In this document: positions 60,101 through 64,000 of the stretch, one piece after another | Layout of the letters: each line of letters starts with the position of its first letter | Numbering within the stretch: the first letter of the stretch is position 1 | NCBI RefSeq assembly: GCF_037893015.1 | Contig: NC_133665.1 | Coordinates: 196,824,714 to 196,888,713 of the forward strand | Direction: 5' to 3' | Origin: Macrotis lagotis | Lineage: Eukaryota > Chordata > Mammalia > Peramelemorphia > Peramelidae | Length of the DNA stretch: 64,000 bases | Position numbers and translations under genes: made by a program | Notes under the pieces: model-generated | The model's input: the letters and a program-made list of their open reading frames with translations, nothing else | Told to the model about the DNA's origin: nothing | Databases searched by the model: none

Positions 60101-62589
60101 TCCCTCCCCTTCCTCATCCTCAATGCTTCTGAAATCTATATTTATACATAGATGAAATTTAAAGGTAGAAATGGTTAGAGCAGCAGTTCTCAGAGTATGC
60201 TCTGGGGACTTCCTAAGGGTCCCTGAAACCCTGGGCAGGGTCCATGAGACCAAAACTATTTTTTCCTAATAATTCTAGTGTTTTAATGTCTAATATGGTA
60301 ATTATCAAAAGATACAACCTACATAAACAAAAGCTCAATAATTTTGAATGAATAATTACGAAGGTAAATGAGTCCTGGGACTGAAAAGTTTCACAATTGT
60401 TGGGTTCAGGAAATGCTTCCATTCTTTGACTTTGCAAGTGCAGTGCAGACTCTTTATTAGGTAACTGTGGGTAGGTAGCTGTGGAGAGAGCTAGGATTTG
60501 GAACTGATCATCTTGAGTTAGCGTTCTGCCAAGGTCTCACTGGCAGTTCCCTAATCTCTCTGGACTGCACTTTTTTCATCTATAAAATCAGGAGGTCAGG
60601 TCAACTCTTACTTTCATCTCTAAATCTTATTCTGTGACTCATTGGAAGAGTATTTGTGAAGTTTCCTTCAGAATCTTGGAGCCCTTCAATTTTAAGTTCT
60701 TGGAAGACTTGATCCACTTCTGGTTTTGATAGCATGGGCCAACAGAACAGGTACCAGACTCAGGAATCCCAGAACTGCAGAGTGAGAAGTGGGTAGGGCT
60801 TTCCCCCCTTTCACTAGCCTAACAAATGGCTGAAGAAGAACTCTAGTGATGGTGAGCTCAGATCTTACAAAGCAGCCTGGTCTGTGATTGCACAGCTTGA
60901 ATTGCTTTGGAGTTTTCCCTAATGTGCCTTACTGTAATCTCTACCCATTTCTCCAGGAGCTCTCTGGGAGCTGGCAGGAAGGTCTAAGGCCTCTTCCATA
61001 TGGGACCCTTCAAAAACACAAAGGCAGCCATCATGTGACAATCCCTTTTACCTTCCGCTAAGTTCTGCAGGCCTTGCTTTTGAGAGCCCCTCACCATCCC
61101 TGCATCATCCTCCATCCATGATCTGACCATAGCAAGACTCAAGCATTTCTTGCTCAGGATTCTGCACTTCTTTTTATGCAGTCTAGATGGGCATCCCCTG
61201 GTTTTGACTGCCATGCCACCTGGGGATGTCTGATGGGTTTCACTCTCCCAAGGCTGGAGGGAGATCAGGATAGGCATTTTTCATAAATCCTCAAGGCTGA
61301 ATGGTTCCTTATCTCCTCTGCTCTTTGGGGTCATATAGAGAACAGGAAGAAAGGAAGGATGCTTCTCCTACTGTACCTCCTCAGGGGCTCCATTTCTCCT
61401 TTCTGAAGATCCCAGTTGCAGGTGTGTGGGAGAGGGGAAGTGATTGAATATTTGACCCAGCAAATGTGGGACTTATTGCCATCCGTCCTAAGATATATTA
61501 GAAACAGTTCTTTACCTTACTGTTCCAGGTGCCTCATACTCTATTTCTCCTTTAACTTACAGGAAATGTCCCTTCATGGTAACGGCCTGGGAGAACCACC
61601 TTTCCCTCTTGCCTAAACAACATTCCCAGGCAACGGTTGGCAAAGAGCCAATTTCTGCTCTTTTCTCATGACTGTTATAAAGCCCAAATAGGAGACTCCA
61701 GTGACAGGTTTTTAATAGAAAATGTGTGAGAGACACAAGGATCTATTTACTCATTGTTATAAAGTACAGGTGAAAAATGAGCTGCACACCCAGAAGAATC
61801 CCACATGAATCACTTCACCTGTGCACGTTACTCCAGACTGGTCATGATGATCAAAAATTCTCTCAATGTAATTTGAGTAATTAATTTCCCATACCATTTG
61901 CTTTATAAGCTTTTGACTTTTCAAATCTAACTTCATCAAAAGACCCTTTTGCCTCTTTATGTGTACATTTATCTGGAACTGGGGAGTTTGCAAAATGGAA
62001 AAGTTCTCCCTTTAATGACTTTTGGGGGATTCCAAAGCTCTTTTGGAAATGGGAATGGCTTGGTGTTTTTGAGAGTTGTTCCTAGCCACTGAGTGTGGGG
62101 GAGTTTTCCCTATGTGGTCTCCCCTCCACTGTTCTGCTTTCAGAGAGGGAAAGAGGCACCTGAAAATCAGCTGGCCTCTCTCTCCAGGACAGAGACCTTC
62201 TCTAGCCATGTGCAGCCATGAGAGGCCTTCATTAGAATGAGGAGAACAATATTGCAAATCCACTAAAATTTAGAAGCATGAAATCAGATAGACATGCCCA
62301 ACATATTCAAAATTACTTAAAGACTTGATTTCTCTTCAGGGAACCTTTTCCTTGGAATCCCCTAGAAGGGGGACTTTAGCAACTTCTCAGGTCAAATGCC
62401 CCCAATCCCTCAGAGAAGACAGAAGAGCAGAAGGATGATTCAAGCCAAGACTCTCCTCCTCACCTTCCCCCCCACCCCAACCCTGGAAGGTACTGACTTG
62501 AAATAGAACAAGATTCCAAGTGAGCCAAGGAGGGAAGAGATCGATAGGGCATGTCCCACAATGGCCATGTAATAGAGGATGTACGCCAC
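27382..62589 (-). CDS. Calcitonin / CGRP receptor family class B1 GPCR, TM1 to C-terminus
   Basis: Eight exons splice in frame into 328 residues and a stop: 62589-62498, 50445-50319, 39920-39767, 37993-37933, 37847-37781, 34044-33826, 32709-32668 and 27606-27382, all GT-AG. Numbered from the first residue here, it has seven membrane helices, the TM3 cysteine C76 and its extracellular-loop partner C146 (NDNCW 143-147), the EGIYLH motif (97-102), GWGFP (123-127), PLLG in TM6 (207-210) and NGEVQ at the TM7/helix 8 border (252-256). All are class B1 hallmarks. Family members bind calcitonin, amylin, CGRP or adrenomedullin, often with RAMP partners, and signal mainly through Gs at the plasma membrane. 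The sequence mixes CALCR-like and CALCRL-like residues, so it may be a third paralogue; ligand and RAMP use cannot be read here. The hormone-binding exons lie beyond 64000. Confidence 0.95.
29066..29335 (+). mobile_element. Long marsupial SINE (two-part, LINE-tailed type)
   Basis: A tRNA-like front ('gcacagagcactggtcttat' to 'caagccacctaacctcga') is followed by a second module, 'gttctggaggagaagg', 'ccaatccaattcgtgag' and 'catggtcttatttgagaatg'. The same module occurs at 55906-56185 and, reversed, at 38365-38530. Confidence 0.75.
30155..30320 (+). mobile_element. MIR SINE
   Basis: Standard MIR order: 'gagagtattgggcttggaat', 'tgccttcgacacttggtagc', 'tcctcatctataagatgggg'. Confidence 0.7.
31845..32060 (-). 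mobile_element. MAR/MIR-type SINE, reverse
   Basis: Includes 'gatactggagtggttggcca', 'ttttacagatgaggtaaat' and 'cttgcccaggatcacacag', the reverse of a common marsupial SINE body. Related copies are at 34285-34545, 41905-42146 and 55283-55410. Confidence 0.7.
32290..32605 (+). mobile_element. L2 3' end
   Basis: Ends with the typical 'ccccagtagaatggaagctc', 'cttgagggcaagcacaat', 'ttgtctctgttcctagg' series. Confidence 0.65.
32668..32709 (-). CDS. Receptor micro-exon: TM7
   Basis: 42 nt coding [14 protein letters not shown], flanked by acceptor tgtgtag and donor gtgagc. CALCRL has the same-length TM7 exon with Ser for Ala. Its 14 codons are too few to be found by ORF length alone. Confidence 0.95.
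32779..32950 (-). mobile_element. MAR1-type SINE
   Basis: Reverse full-length copy with a T-run and TTTG repeats at 32779-32812 (tail) and 'tatccactgcaccacctagc' (head) at the right. The likely duplication gggt-att-ttt at both ends is imperfect. It starts only 70 bases from the TM7 exon. Confidence 0.88.
32975..33115 (+). mobile_element. MIR SINE fragment
   Basis: MIR core 'cctcagtttcctcagctgca' and 'gggtctcttccaattctaa'. Confidence 0.55.
33401..33690. repeat. TG-rich tract, truncated SINE head and (AC)n microsatellite
   Basis: Interrupted TG repeats (33401-33570) contain a truncated MAR1 head at 33466-33530 ('ggggcagccaggtggcccat', 'gagcaccggccctggagtc'). A pure (AC)n run lies at 33652-33690. 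A 180-codon - frame spans this purely because of the repeats. Confidence 0.85.
33826..34044 (-). CDS. Receptor exon: TM5, intracellular loop 3, TM6
   Basis: 219 nt, 73 codons, with acceptor ttccag and donor gtaggg. [15 protein letters not shown] is the CALCR form. [19 protein letters not shown] and the following PWRPE / EVYDYIMH are the CALCRL form. Confidence 0.97.
34108..34240 (+). mobile_element. MIR/SINE fragment
   Basis: 'aggacctgagttcaaatccc' followed by 'gcctcagtttcctcatctac' and an AT-rich end, 64 bases past the TM5 exon boundary. Confidence 0.6.
34285..34545 (-). mobile_element. MAR/MIR-type SINE, long form
   Basis: Reverse copy: 'catttggggttttcttggca', 'gatcctggagtggctgacca', 'aaggaaactgaggcaaacag', 'cttgcccagggtcacatagc'. 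Diverged, with no clear duplication. Confidence 0.75.
35370..36000 (-). mobile_element. L2 LINE fragment
   Basis: Purine-rich on +. 'ttttggacatactgagtcta', 'gggagctgatgagatcccca' and 'gaggaggatccagcaaagga' are the reverse complement of L2 ORF2 3' sequence. It is the same family as 8600-9520, in opposite orientation. Confidence 0.6.
36650..37015. mobile_element. Two ancient MIR-type SINE fragments
   Basis: 36650-36885 reads like a reverse THER1/MIR ('ctctatgagggaggggctgt', 'ttggatttgaacttcagga'). 36895-37010 is a forward MIR ('cagcctctgtttcttcatct', 'gtgaaatggggcttataac'). Confidence 0.55.
37781..37847 (-). CDS. Receptor exon: extracellular loop 2 and start of TM5
   Basis: 67 nt with acceptor ttgcag and donor gtgagc. 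It starts with the last base of the Asn codon, then [20 protein letters not shown]. The Ala-Pro replaces a Gly-Pro that I recall in both human CALCR and CALCRL. Confidence 0.95.
37848..37932 (-). other. Minimal 85-bp intron
   Basis: Donor gtaagt at 37932-37927 and acceptor ttgcag just before 37847; 85 bp in all, against 0.9-12 kb for the other receptor introns here. Confidence 0.9.
37933..37993 (-). CDS. Receptor exon: TM4
   Basis: 61 nt with acceptor ttctag and donor gtaagt. It codes [19 protein letters not shown], nearer CALCRL in the FPL-PACIHA part. An 85-bp intron follows. Confidence 0.95.
38195..38290 (+). mobile_element. SINE 3' module (MIR3/L2-like)
   Basis: 'aagcacttattaagtgcctc' then 'gacacagggctagccactgg' follow the widespread 'tattaagcacctactatgtgcc' pattern. 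Confidence 0.6.
38365..38530 (-). mobile_element. Long marsupial SINE, second module
   Basis: Reverse of the module seen at 29200-29335 and 56060-56185: 'cagcctcattttctcctcct', 'gacatctgggtccagtggtc', 'gatatagatcaggac'. Confidence 0.65.
38531..38835. mobile_element. Two MIR-type SINEs, convergent
   Basis: Reverse copy at 38531-38672 ('aagtgactcactcaaggtca') and forward copy at 38680-38830 ('gtggatagggcactgggttt', 'tttttcatctgtataatgga'). Confidence 0.6.
38840..39766 (-). other. Receptor intron part with polypyrimidine tract
   Basis: A CT-rich stretch of about 200 bp lies at 39083-39290. No gene or repeat family was recognised outside it. Confidence 0.6.
39767..39920 (-). CDS. Receptor exon: TM3 and start of TM4
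   Basis: The acceptor is ctctag and the donor gtatgt. The exon codes [20 protein letters not shown] and continues through EGIYLH to LLGW. The disulphide cysteine, the class B Glu-Gly-Ile-Tyr motif and TM4 tryptophan are all present. Confidence 0.96.
40254..40423 (-). mobile_element. MAR1-type SINE with TSD
   Basis: Reverse full-length copy, 'gttaagtggcttgcccaagg' to 'ctacgccacctagccacccc'. A 9-bp duplication ccacatgac lies at 40245-40253 and 40424-40432. Confidence 0.93.
40433..41473 (-). other. Receptor intron, nothing recognised
   Basis: About 1 kb of AT-rich intron with no family I can name. Confidence 0.5.
41489..41642 (+). mobile_element. MAR1-type SINE with perfect TSD
   Basis: 'ggtggctaggtggtgcagtg' head, A-rich tail, and a perfect 15-bp duplication agaaaagaaggtaaa at 41474-41488 and 41643-41657. 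Confidence 0.95.
41673..41826 (+). mobile_element. MAR1-type SINE with near-perfect TSD
   Basis: Second forward copy only 30 bp after the previous one. It is flanked by atattttagaaaag (41659-41672) and atattttggaaaag (41827-41840), 13 of 14 identical. Confidence 0.93.
41905..42146 (-). mobile_element. MAR/MIR-type SINE, long form
   Basis: Reverse copy: 'catttggggttttcttgtca', 'attttacagatgagcaaact', 'gtgccacctagctgtccc'. Confidence 0.78.
42273..42299. repeat. (ATC)n microsatellite
   Basis: Nine tandem ATC triplets preceded by imperfect ones from about 42250. It directly abuts the broken end of the L1 piece to its right. Confidence 0.95.
42300..44268 (-). mobile_element. Old L1 5' part: 5' UTR and ORF1, 3' part missing
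   Basis: On - it starts near 44268 with GGAGCCAAGATGGTGGAG and has an 830-bp 5' UTR homologous to 46772-47640. It then has a decayed ORF1: a coiled-coil part at 43378-43181 ([17 protein letters not shown]) and the C-terminal domain at 42556-42302 ([20 protein letters not shown]). ORF2 and the 3' end are absent; sequence stops at the ATC microsatellite. A MAR1 SINE interrupts ORF1. Confidence 0.8.
42649..42806 (-). mobile_element. MAR1-type SINE inserted in old L1 ORF1, perfect TSD
   Basis: Reverse SINE between perfect 13-bp copies of ggataatttcttg at 42636-42648 and 42807-42819. It is younger than the L1 it splits. Confidence 0.93.
44270..44725 (+). mobile_element. L2 3' end
   Basis: 'cttgtacttgactgccctgt', 'ctcatggctggagtccttcc', 'tttttcaggaagccttctcc' and 'cctatatagatcttgtaggc' follow the L2 3' consensus order. 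Confidence 0.75.
44726..45955 (-). other. Receptor intron, AT-rich, one repeat end
   Basis: An L2/MIR-type 3' end lies at about 45485-45595 ('gagctccttgaggagagaag', 'cttaataaatcgttcttgac'). The rest is AT-rich and unassigned. Confidence 0.5.
45975..46095 (+). mobile_element. MAR1-type SINE, diverged, with perfect TSD
   Basis: 'cagctatgtggtgtggtgta' head and 'cttgggcaggtcacatttgt' near the end. It has a 15-bp duplication aaaaaagatagaaag at 45960-45974 and 46096-46110. The body has an internal deletion compared with other copies. Confidence 0.88.
46111..46771 (-). other. Receptor intron, nothing firm
   Basis: A weak L2-type 3' end at about 46280-46380 ('aagttcagggactatctttc') is possible. Otherwise unassigned. 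Confidence 0.4.
46772..48960 (+). mobile_element. Internally deleted L1 (HAL1-like)
   Basis: 5' UTR (46772-47640) homologous to the L1 at 44268-43440, then a polypurine tract (47640-48000). The C-terminal end of ORF2 ([20 protein letters not shown] at 48309-48368) and a 3' UTR to about 48960 follow. ORF1 and most of ORF2 are missing. HAL1 'half-L1' elements have a comparable structure, but here I cannot separate HAL1 from a private deletion. Confidence 0.65.
49220..49725 (+). mobile_element. Very old L1-like fragment
   Basis: 'cattgctgggtgaaactttg' and 'tggtgagcaattatg' resemble the L1 ORF2 C-terminus at a low level. The reading frame is lost. Confidence 0.35.
49726..51744 (-). other. Sequence around the TM2 exon, (GT)n microsatellite
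   Basis: Besides the exon at 50319-50445, there is a (GT)n run at 51083-51123. Nothing else was recognised. Confidence 0.6.
50319..50445 (-). CDS. Receptor exon: intracellular loop 1 and TM2
   Basis: The acceptor is tttcag and the donor gtaagc. It codes [15 protein letters not shown], matching CALCRL, and then [12 protein letters not shown], close to CALCR (VVPNGELVRRDP). Confidence 0.95.
51745..51865 (-). mobile_element. MIR SINE fragment
   Basis: 'tttatagataaggaaactga' and 'gcaaagttaggcaggattca' in the reverse order of a MIR core. Confidence 0.55.
52115..53502 (+). mobile_element. Old L1 3' end, split by a younger L1
   Basis: Left part 52115-52350 has decayed ORF2 end ('ttgagaggatgcccatccat', 'gtgagcagagccaggggagc'). 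Right part 53175-53502 has the 3' UTR and an A-rich tail ('aataaataaatttataaaaa'). A reverse L1 at 52351-53160 separates the two halves. Confidence 0.8.
52351..53160 (-). mobile_element. Truncated L1 nested in an older L1
   Basis: Reverse 3' end of the same family as 9963-16642. The T-run at 52351 is its tail; 'gccaccacaaacagggctgc' and ORF2 C-terminal residues ([18 protein letters not shown]) follow. The likely duplication is ggataatattcttt (52340-52353) versus ggatgatgttcttt (53161-53174), 12 of 14 identical. Confidence 0.88.
53740..53852 (-). mobile_element. MIR SINE fragment
   Basis: 'gaatttgaggctcagagaag' and 'gctgggatttgaacccaggg', reverse MIR. Confidence 0.7.
54730..54922. repeat. Diverged minisatellite, about five units of about 38 bp
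   Basis: Units starting at 54757, 54794, 54832, 54859 and 54897 share 'gggcatgcat-atcatggggccaggtgctgcc'. The third is shortened to 27 bp. The start at 54730 is a partial unit. Confidence 0.6.
55283..55410 (-). mobile_element. MAR/MIR-type SINE, truncated
   Basis: 'gtcgttttcagttgcgtctg', 'gggcttttcttggcattgat' and 'acagatgaggaaactgaggc'. The tRNA-like head on the right is missing. Confidence 0.72.
55906..56185 (+). mobile_element. Long marsupial SINE (two-part type)
   Basis: Front 'ccagctagatggcaagtgaa' to 'caagtcacttaaccttgatt', then the second module 'gatttatatctggcccctgg', 'tctggaggagaaagtgaggc', 'catggtcttctttgagatca'. It is the fullest copy of this type in the window. Confidence 0.82.
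57105..57292 (-). mobile_element. MIR/THER1-type SINE
   Basis: 'ctactatgtgctaaaggctt', 'attttacagatgaggaaaca', 'gaattgtccaaggtaacaca'. Confidence 0.68.
57300..57565 (+). mobile_element. L2/MIR-type 3' end split by a SINE
   Basis: 'gtgaacagggattgcctttt', 'ctttgtaccccttctcttaa' and 'gacatagtagg', then the SINE at 57378-57527, then 'aattgaataaatcccagttg'. The two sides join at the duplicated target. Confidence 0.65.
57378..57527 (+). mobile_element. MAR1-type SINE with perfect TSD
   Basis: 'ggtggctaggtggcgtagtg' head and an A-rich tail, with a perfect 13-bp duplication aagacatagtagg at 57365-57377 and 57528-57540. Confidence 0.95.
57840..57955 (+). mobile_element. MIR SINE fragment
   Basis: 'ctcatttttctcatttgtga' and 'tgagcggtcggcccagctaa' match the forward MIR 3' half. 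Confidence 0.5.
57956..62497 (-). other. Receptor TM1-TM2 intron, remaining sequence
   Basis: Part of a 12 kb intron. Apart from the MIR at 60470-60645 I see no exon, RNA gene or clear repeat. Confidence 0.5.
60470..60645 (+). mobile_element. MIR SINE
   Basis: 'gagagctaggatttggaact', 'tttttcatctataaaatcag' and 'aaatcttattctgtgactc' in MIR order. Confidence 0.55.
62498..62589 (-). CDS. Receptor exon: TM1
   Basis: The acceptor ctttcag precedes 62589 and the donor is gtcagt. The exon codes 30 residues, [16 protein letters not shown] through LFYF, plus two bases of a lysine codon. 'YMAIVGH' is closer to CALCR (YLAIVGH), while 'LFYFKS' is like CALCRL (FFYFKS). Confidence 0.93.
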
Positions 62590-64000
62590 CTGAAAGAGAG
62601 GAGAGTAGTCACAAGTGCCTGCCCATCCTGCCGCACCCCCCACCCCAGACAAGGCCCTTGCCCTTCCTAGGGAGGCCTCATGGGCTACCACCATTCAATT
62701 TCTTTGTGACCAGAGGAAAGCTGGCCTCTCTTTGACTCCCTTTAGCTTCCAGAAGAGTTAAAAGGTTGAACACCTAGGCCCTCAAGGATTTGCAAAAGCC
62801 ATGTCAAGACTTTCACATTACTCTGTCCTAGCAGGGTATGCTTGGACTGCAGAGAATGAATGATCCTGCACTGATAGACCATTTTGTCTCTGTCTTTATG
62901 TCTTGCCAAAGTCCCGCCTGGGAACAGAAGGGAGCCATGGAAGGAGCCTTGGCTGTGGGCATAAGCTGCTGTGCCCTTGTTGAACCCATGAATTAGCTGG
63001 CTGCCATGAGCAAGAGCTGGGGAGTGCTGGGACTCTGGGTGAAATGGGCTTCTCAGCTCAGCTGTTCTTCATTAAGTCTCATTCGGTTCCGCCAAAGAGG
63101 CCTCAATTTATTTCTTCCTGCATACTTGGATGTGAGTGGGTTTAAAAGCCTGTCTTGTTTATTCCTCCCTCGACCACTCCTCCATGGCACTCTCTAGGGT
63201 CCCAGCTGCTAGTGGAGCCAAGCCAATCGCCCGCCTGGCTTTGGCACCGGTGCCTTATGGTGGAGGAGGAAGTGGGGGAGGAGAAGGGGGCATTCCCTTC
63301 TGGGCCTCACTGGGCTGCCATCAGTTTCTGCATCCCCCTTAAGGCAGACCACTCACTGCCTTCCATTGGCTTGGAGCCTTCCTAGATGTATTGGGGAGGA
63401 AACGTGCCTGTCTGACAGCTTATGGGAAGGAGCCTTCTTCCCCTCTCCAGACCTCCGCTTCACTGTCTGTGAAAGGAAGGCACTGGTCTGGAGTCTTCTA
63501 AAGACTGGAACTTGTGGTTCTTTCCACAAAGGCTCATGTCCCTCATCCGGTTTCCTGTCTGTACTTTCCATGGAAAGAATGAACAGTGAGGCTTGTCCCA
63601 GTGGAACAGTTCATCTAAGCCCCTGGCTTTGCAAGGACATTTATCTTCTCCATCAACTGGAGCTGGTTCTTAAAATCAGCAATTGGGCTAATGGATAGGG
63701 CAGGATTCCATCCTTTGAAGCTTGGGACTTGGGTTGGATAAGACTTCTGGGAACAGCTTGGTGAATGTTGCCCTGCCCTGCGGGTGCTGACCAGCACCAC
63801 TGGCCCCATGTCCCCACTCGCTGTCCGGAGAAGCTTGCCCCTGCCTCTGGCACCTCCTTCGCTTCCTTCCCCTCCAGCCAAACTCTATTTGGTATTTCAG
63901 TCTGTTGGACCTTACCAGGTCATTGTCAGCTAGCAGAGTTGCTCAGAGAGCAGAGTCAGCTTTCTATTTTTTCTCCCAAGGAGTTTGATGTTTGGTCCAT
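62590..64000 (-). other. Receptor intron upstream of TM1, continues off the window
   Basis: No exon for the extracellular hormone-binding domain (conserved cysteines, Trp-Asp-Gly-Trp type motif) was found up to the right edge, so those exons must lie beyond 64000. The frames here are chance. Confidence 0.6.

Noticed and set aside
27382..62589. Simple call of the receptor as CALCR because VPS50 is next door
   Set aside because: TM6, ECL3, TM7 and the tail differ too much from CALCR as recalled, for example [10 protein letters not shown] versus KAVKATMILV and EVYDYIMH versus KIYDYVMH. I therefore left the symbol empty.
27382..62589. Call of the receptor as CALCRL
   Set aside because: TM1, TM2 end, TM3, TM5 and helix 8 follow CALCR instead, and CALCRL is not next to VPS50 in humans as far as I recall.
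62590..64000. Extracellular-domain exon of the receptor in the right margin
   Set aside because: None of the - strand frames shows the spaced cysteines or tryptophan motif of the hormone-binding domain.

Overview
The window is nuclear DNA of a mammal, very probably a marsupial. The evidence is spliced vertebrate genes with GT-AG introns, many tRNA-derived SINEs of the marsupial MAR1/WSINE type (heads reading like GGCTAGGTGGTGCAGTGGAT), ancient MIR and L2 copies, and L1 elements with a long purine-rich spacer between ORF1 and ORF2. I cannot decide between a dasyurid, another Australian marsupial and an opossum. No database was searched. Comparisons with human proteins are from memory.

Two protein-coding genes lie tail to tail. 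At the left edge, on the + strand, are the last five coding exons of VPS50 (syndetin), ending at 4887, with a poly(A) signal at 5435. On the - strand, from 62589 down to 27382, are eight exons of a class B1 G-protein-coupled receptor of the calcitonin / CGRP receptor family. They run from TM1 through all seven helices to the stop codon (328 residues plus stop, open throughout). The extracellular hormone-binding exons lie beyond the right edge.

The receptor is the main point of interest. VPS50 next to a calcitonin-family receptor is the arrangement I know from the human CALCR locus, but the protein is not a clean CALCR or CALCRL orthologue. It mixes features of both and has its own tail, so a third family member retained in this lineage is the best reading. 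If so, the linked VPS50 may also be a duplicate from the same block.

The 22.5 kb between the two genes holds an L2 copy carrying a 13-bp minisatellite, a structurally complete but broken L1 (9963-16642, with a perfect 13-bp target-site duplication), microsatellites, one MAR1 SINE and a diverged array of about 77-bp units just past the receptor stop codon. The receptor introns (85 bp to 12 kb) carry SINEs with clear target-site duplications, a nested L1-in-L1, and two related L1 5' ends 2.5 kb apart facing each other. Nothing prokaryotic, no CRISPR array, no functional RNA gene and no complete virus was seen. Most other open reading frames are shadows of repeats or chance.
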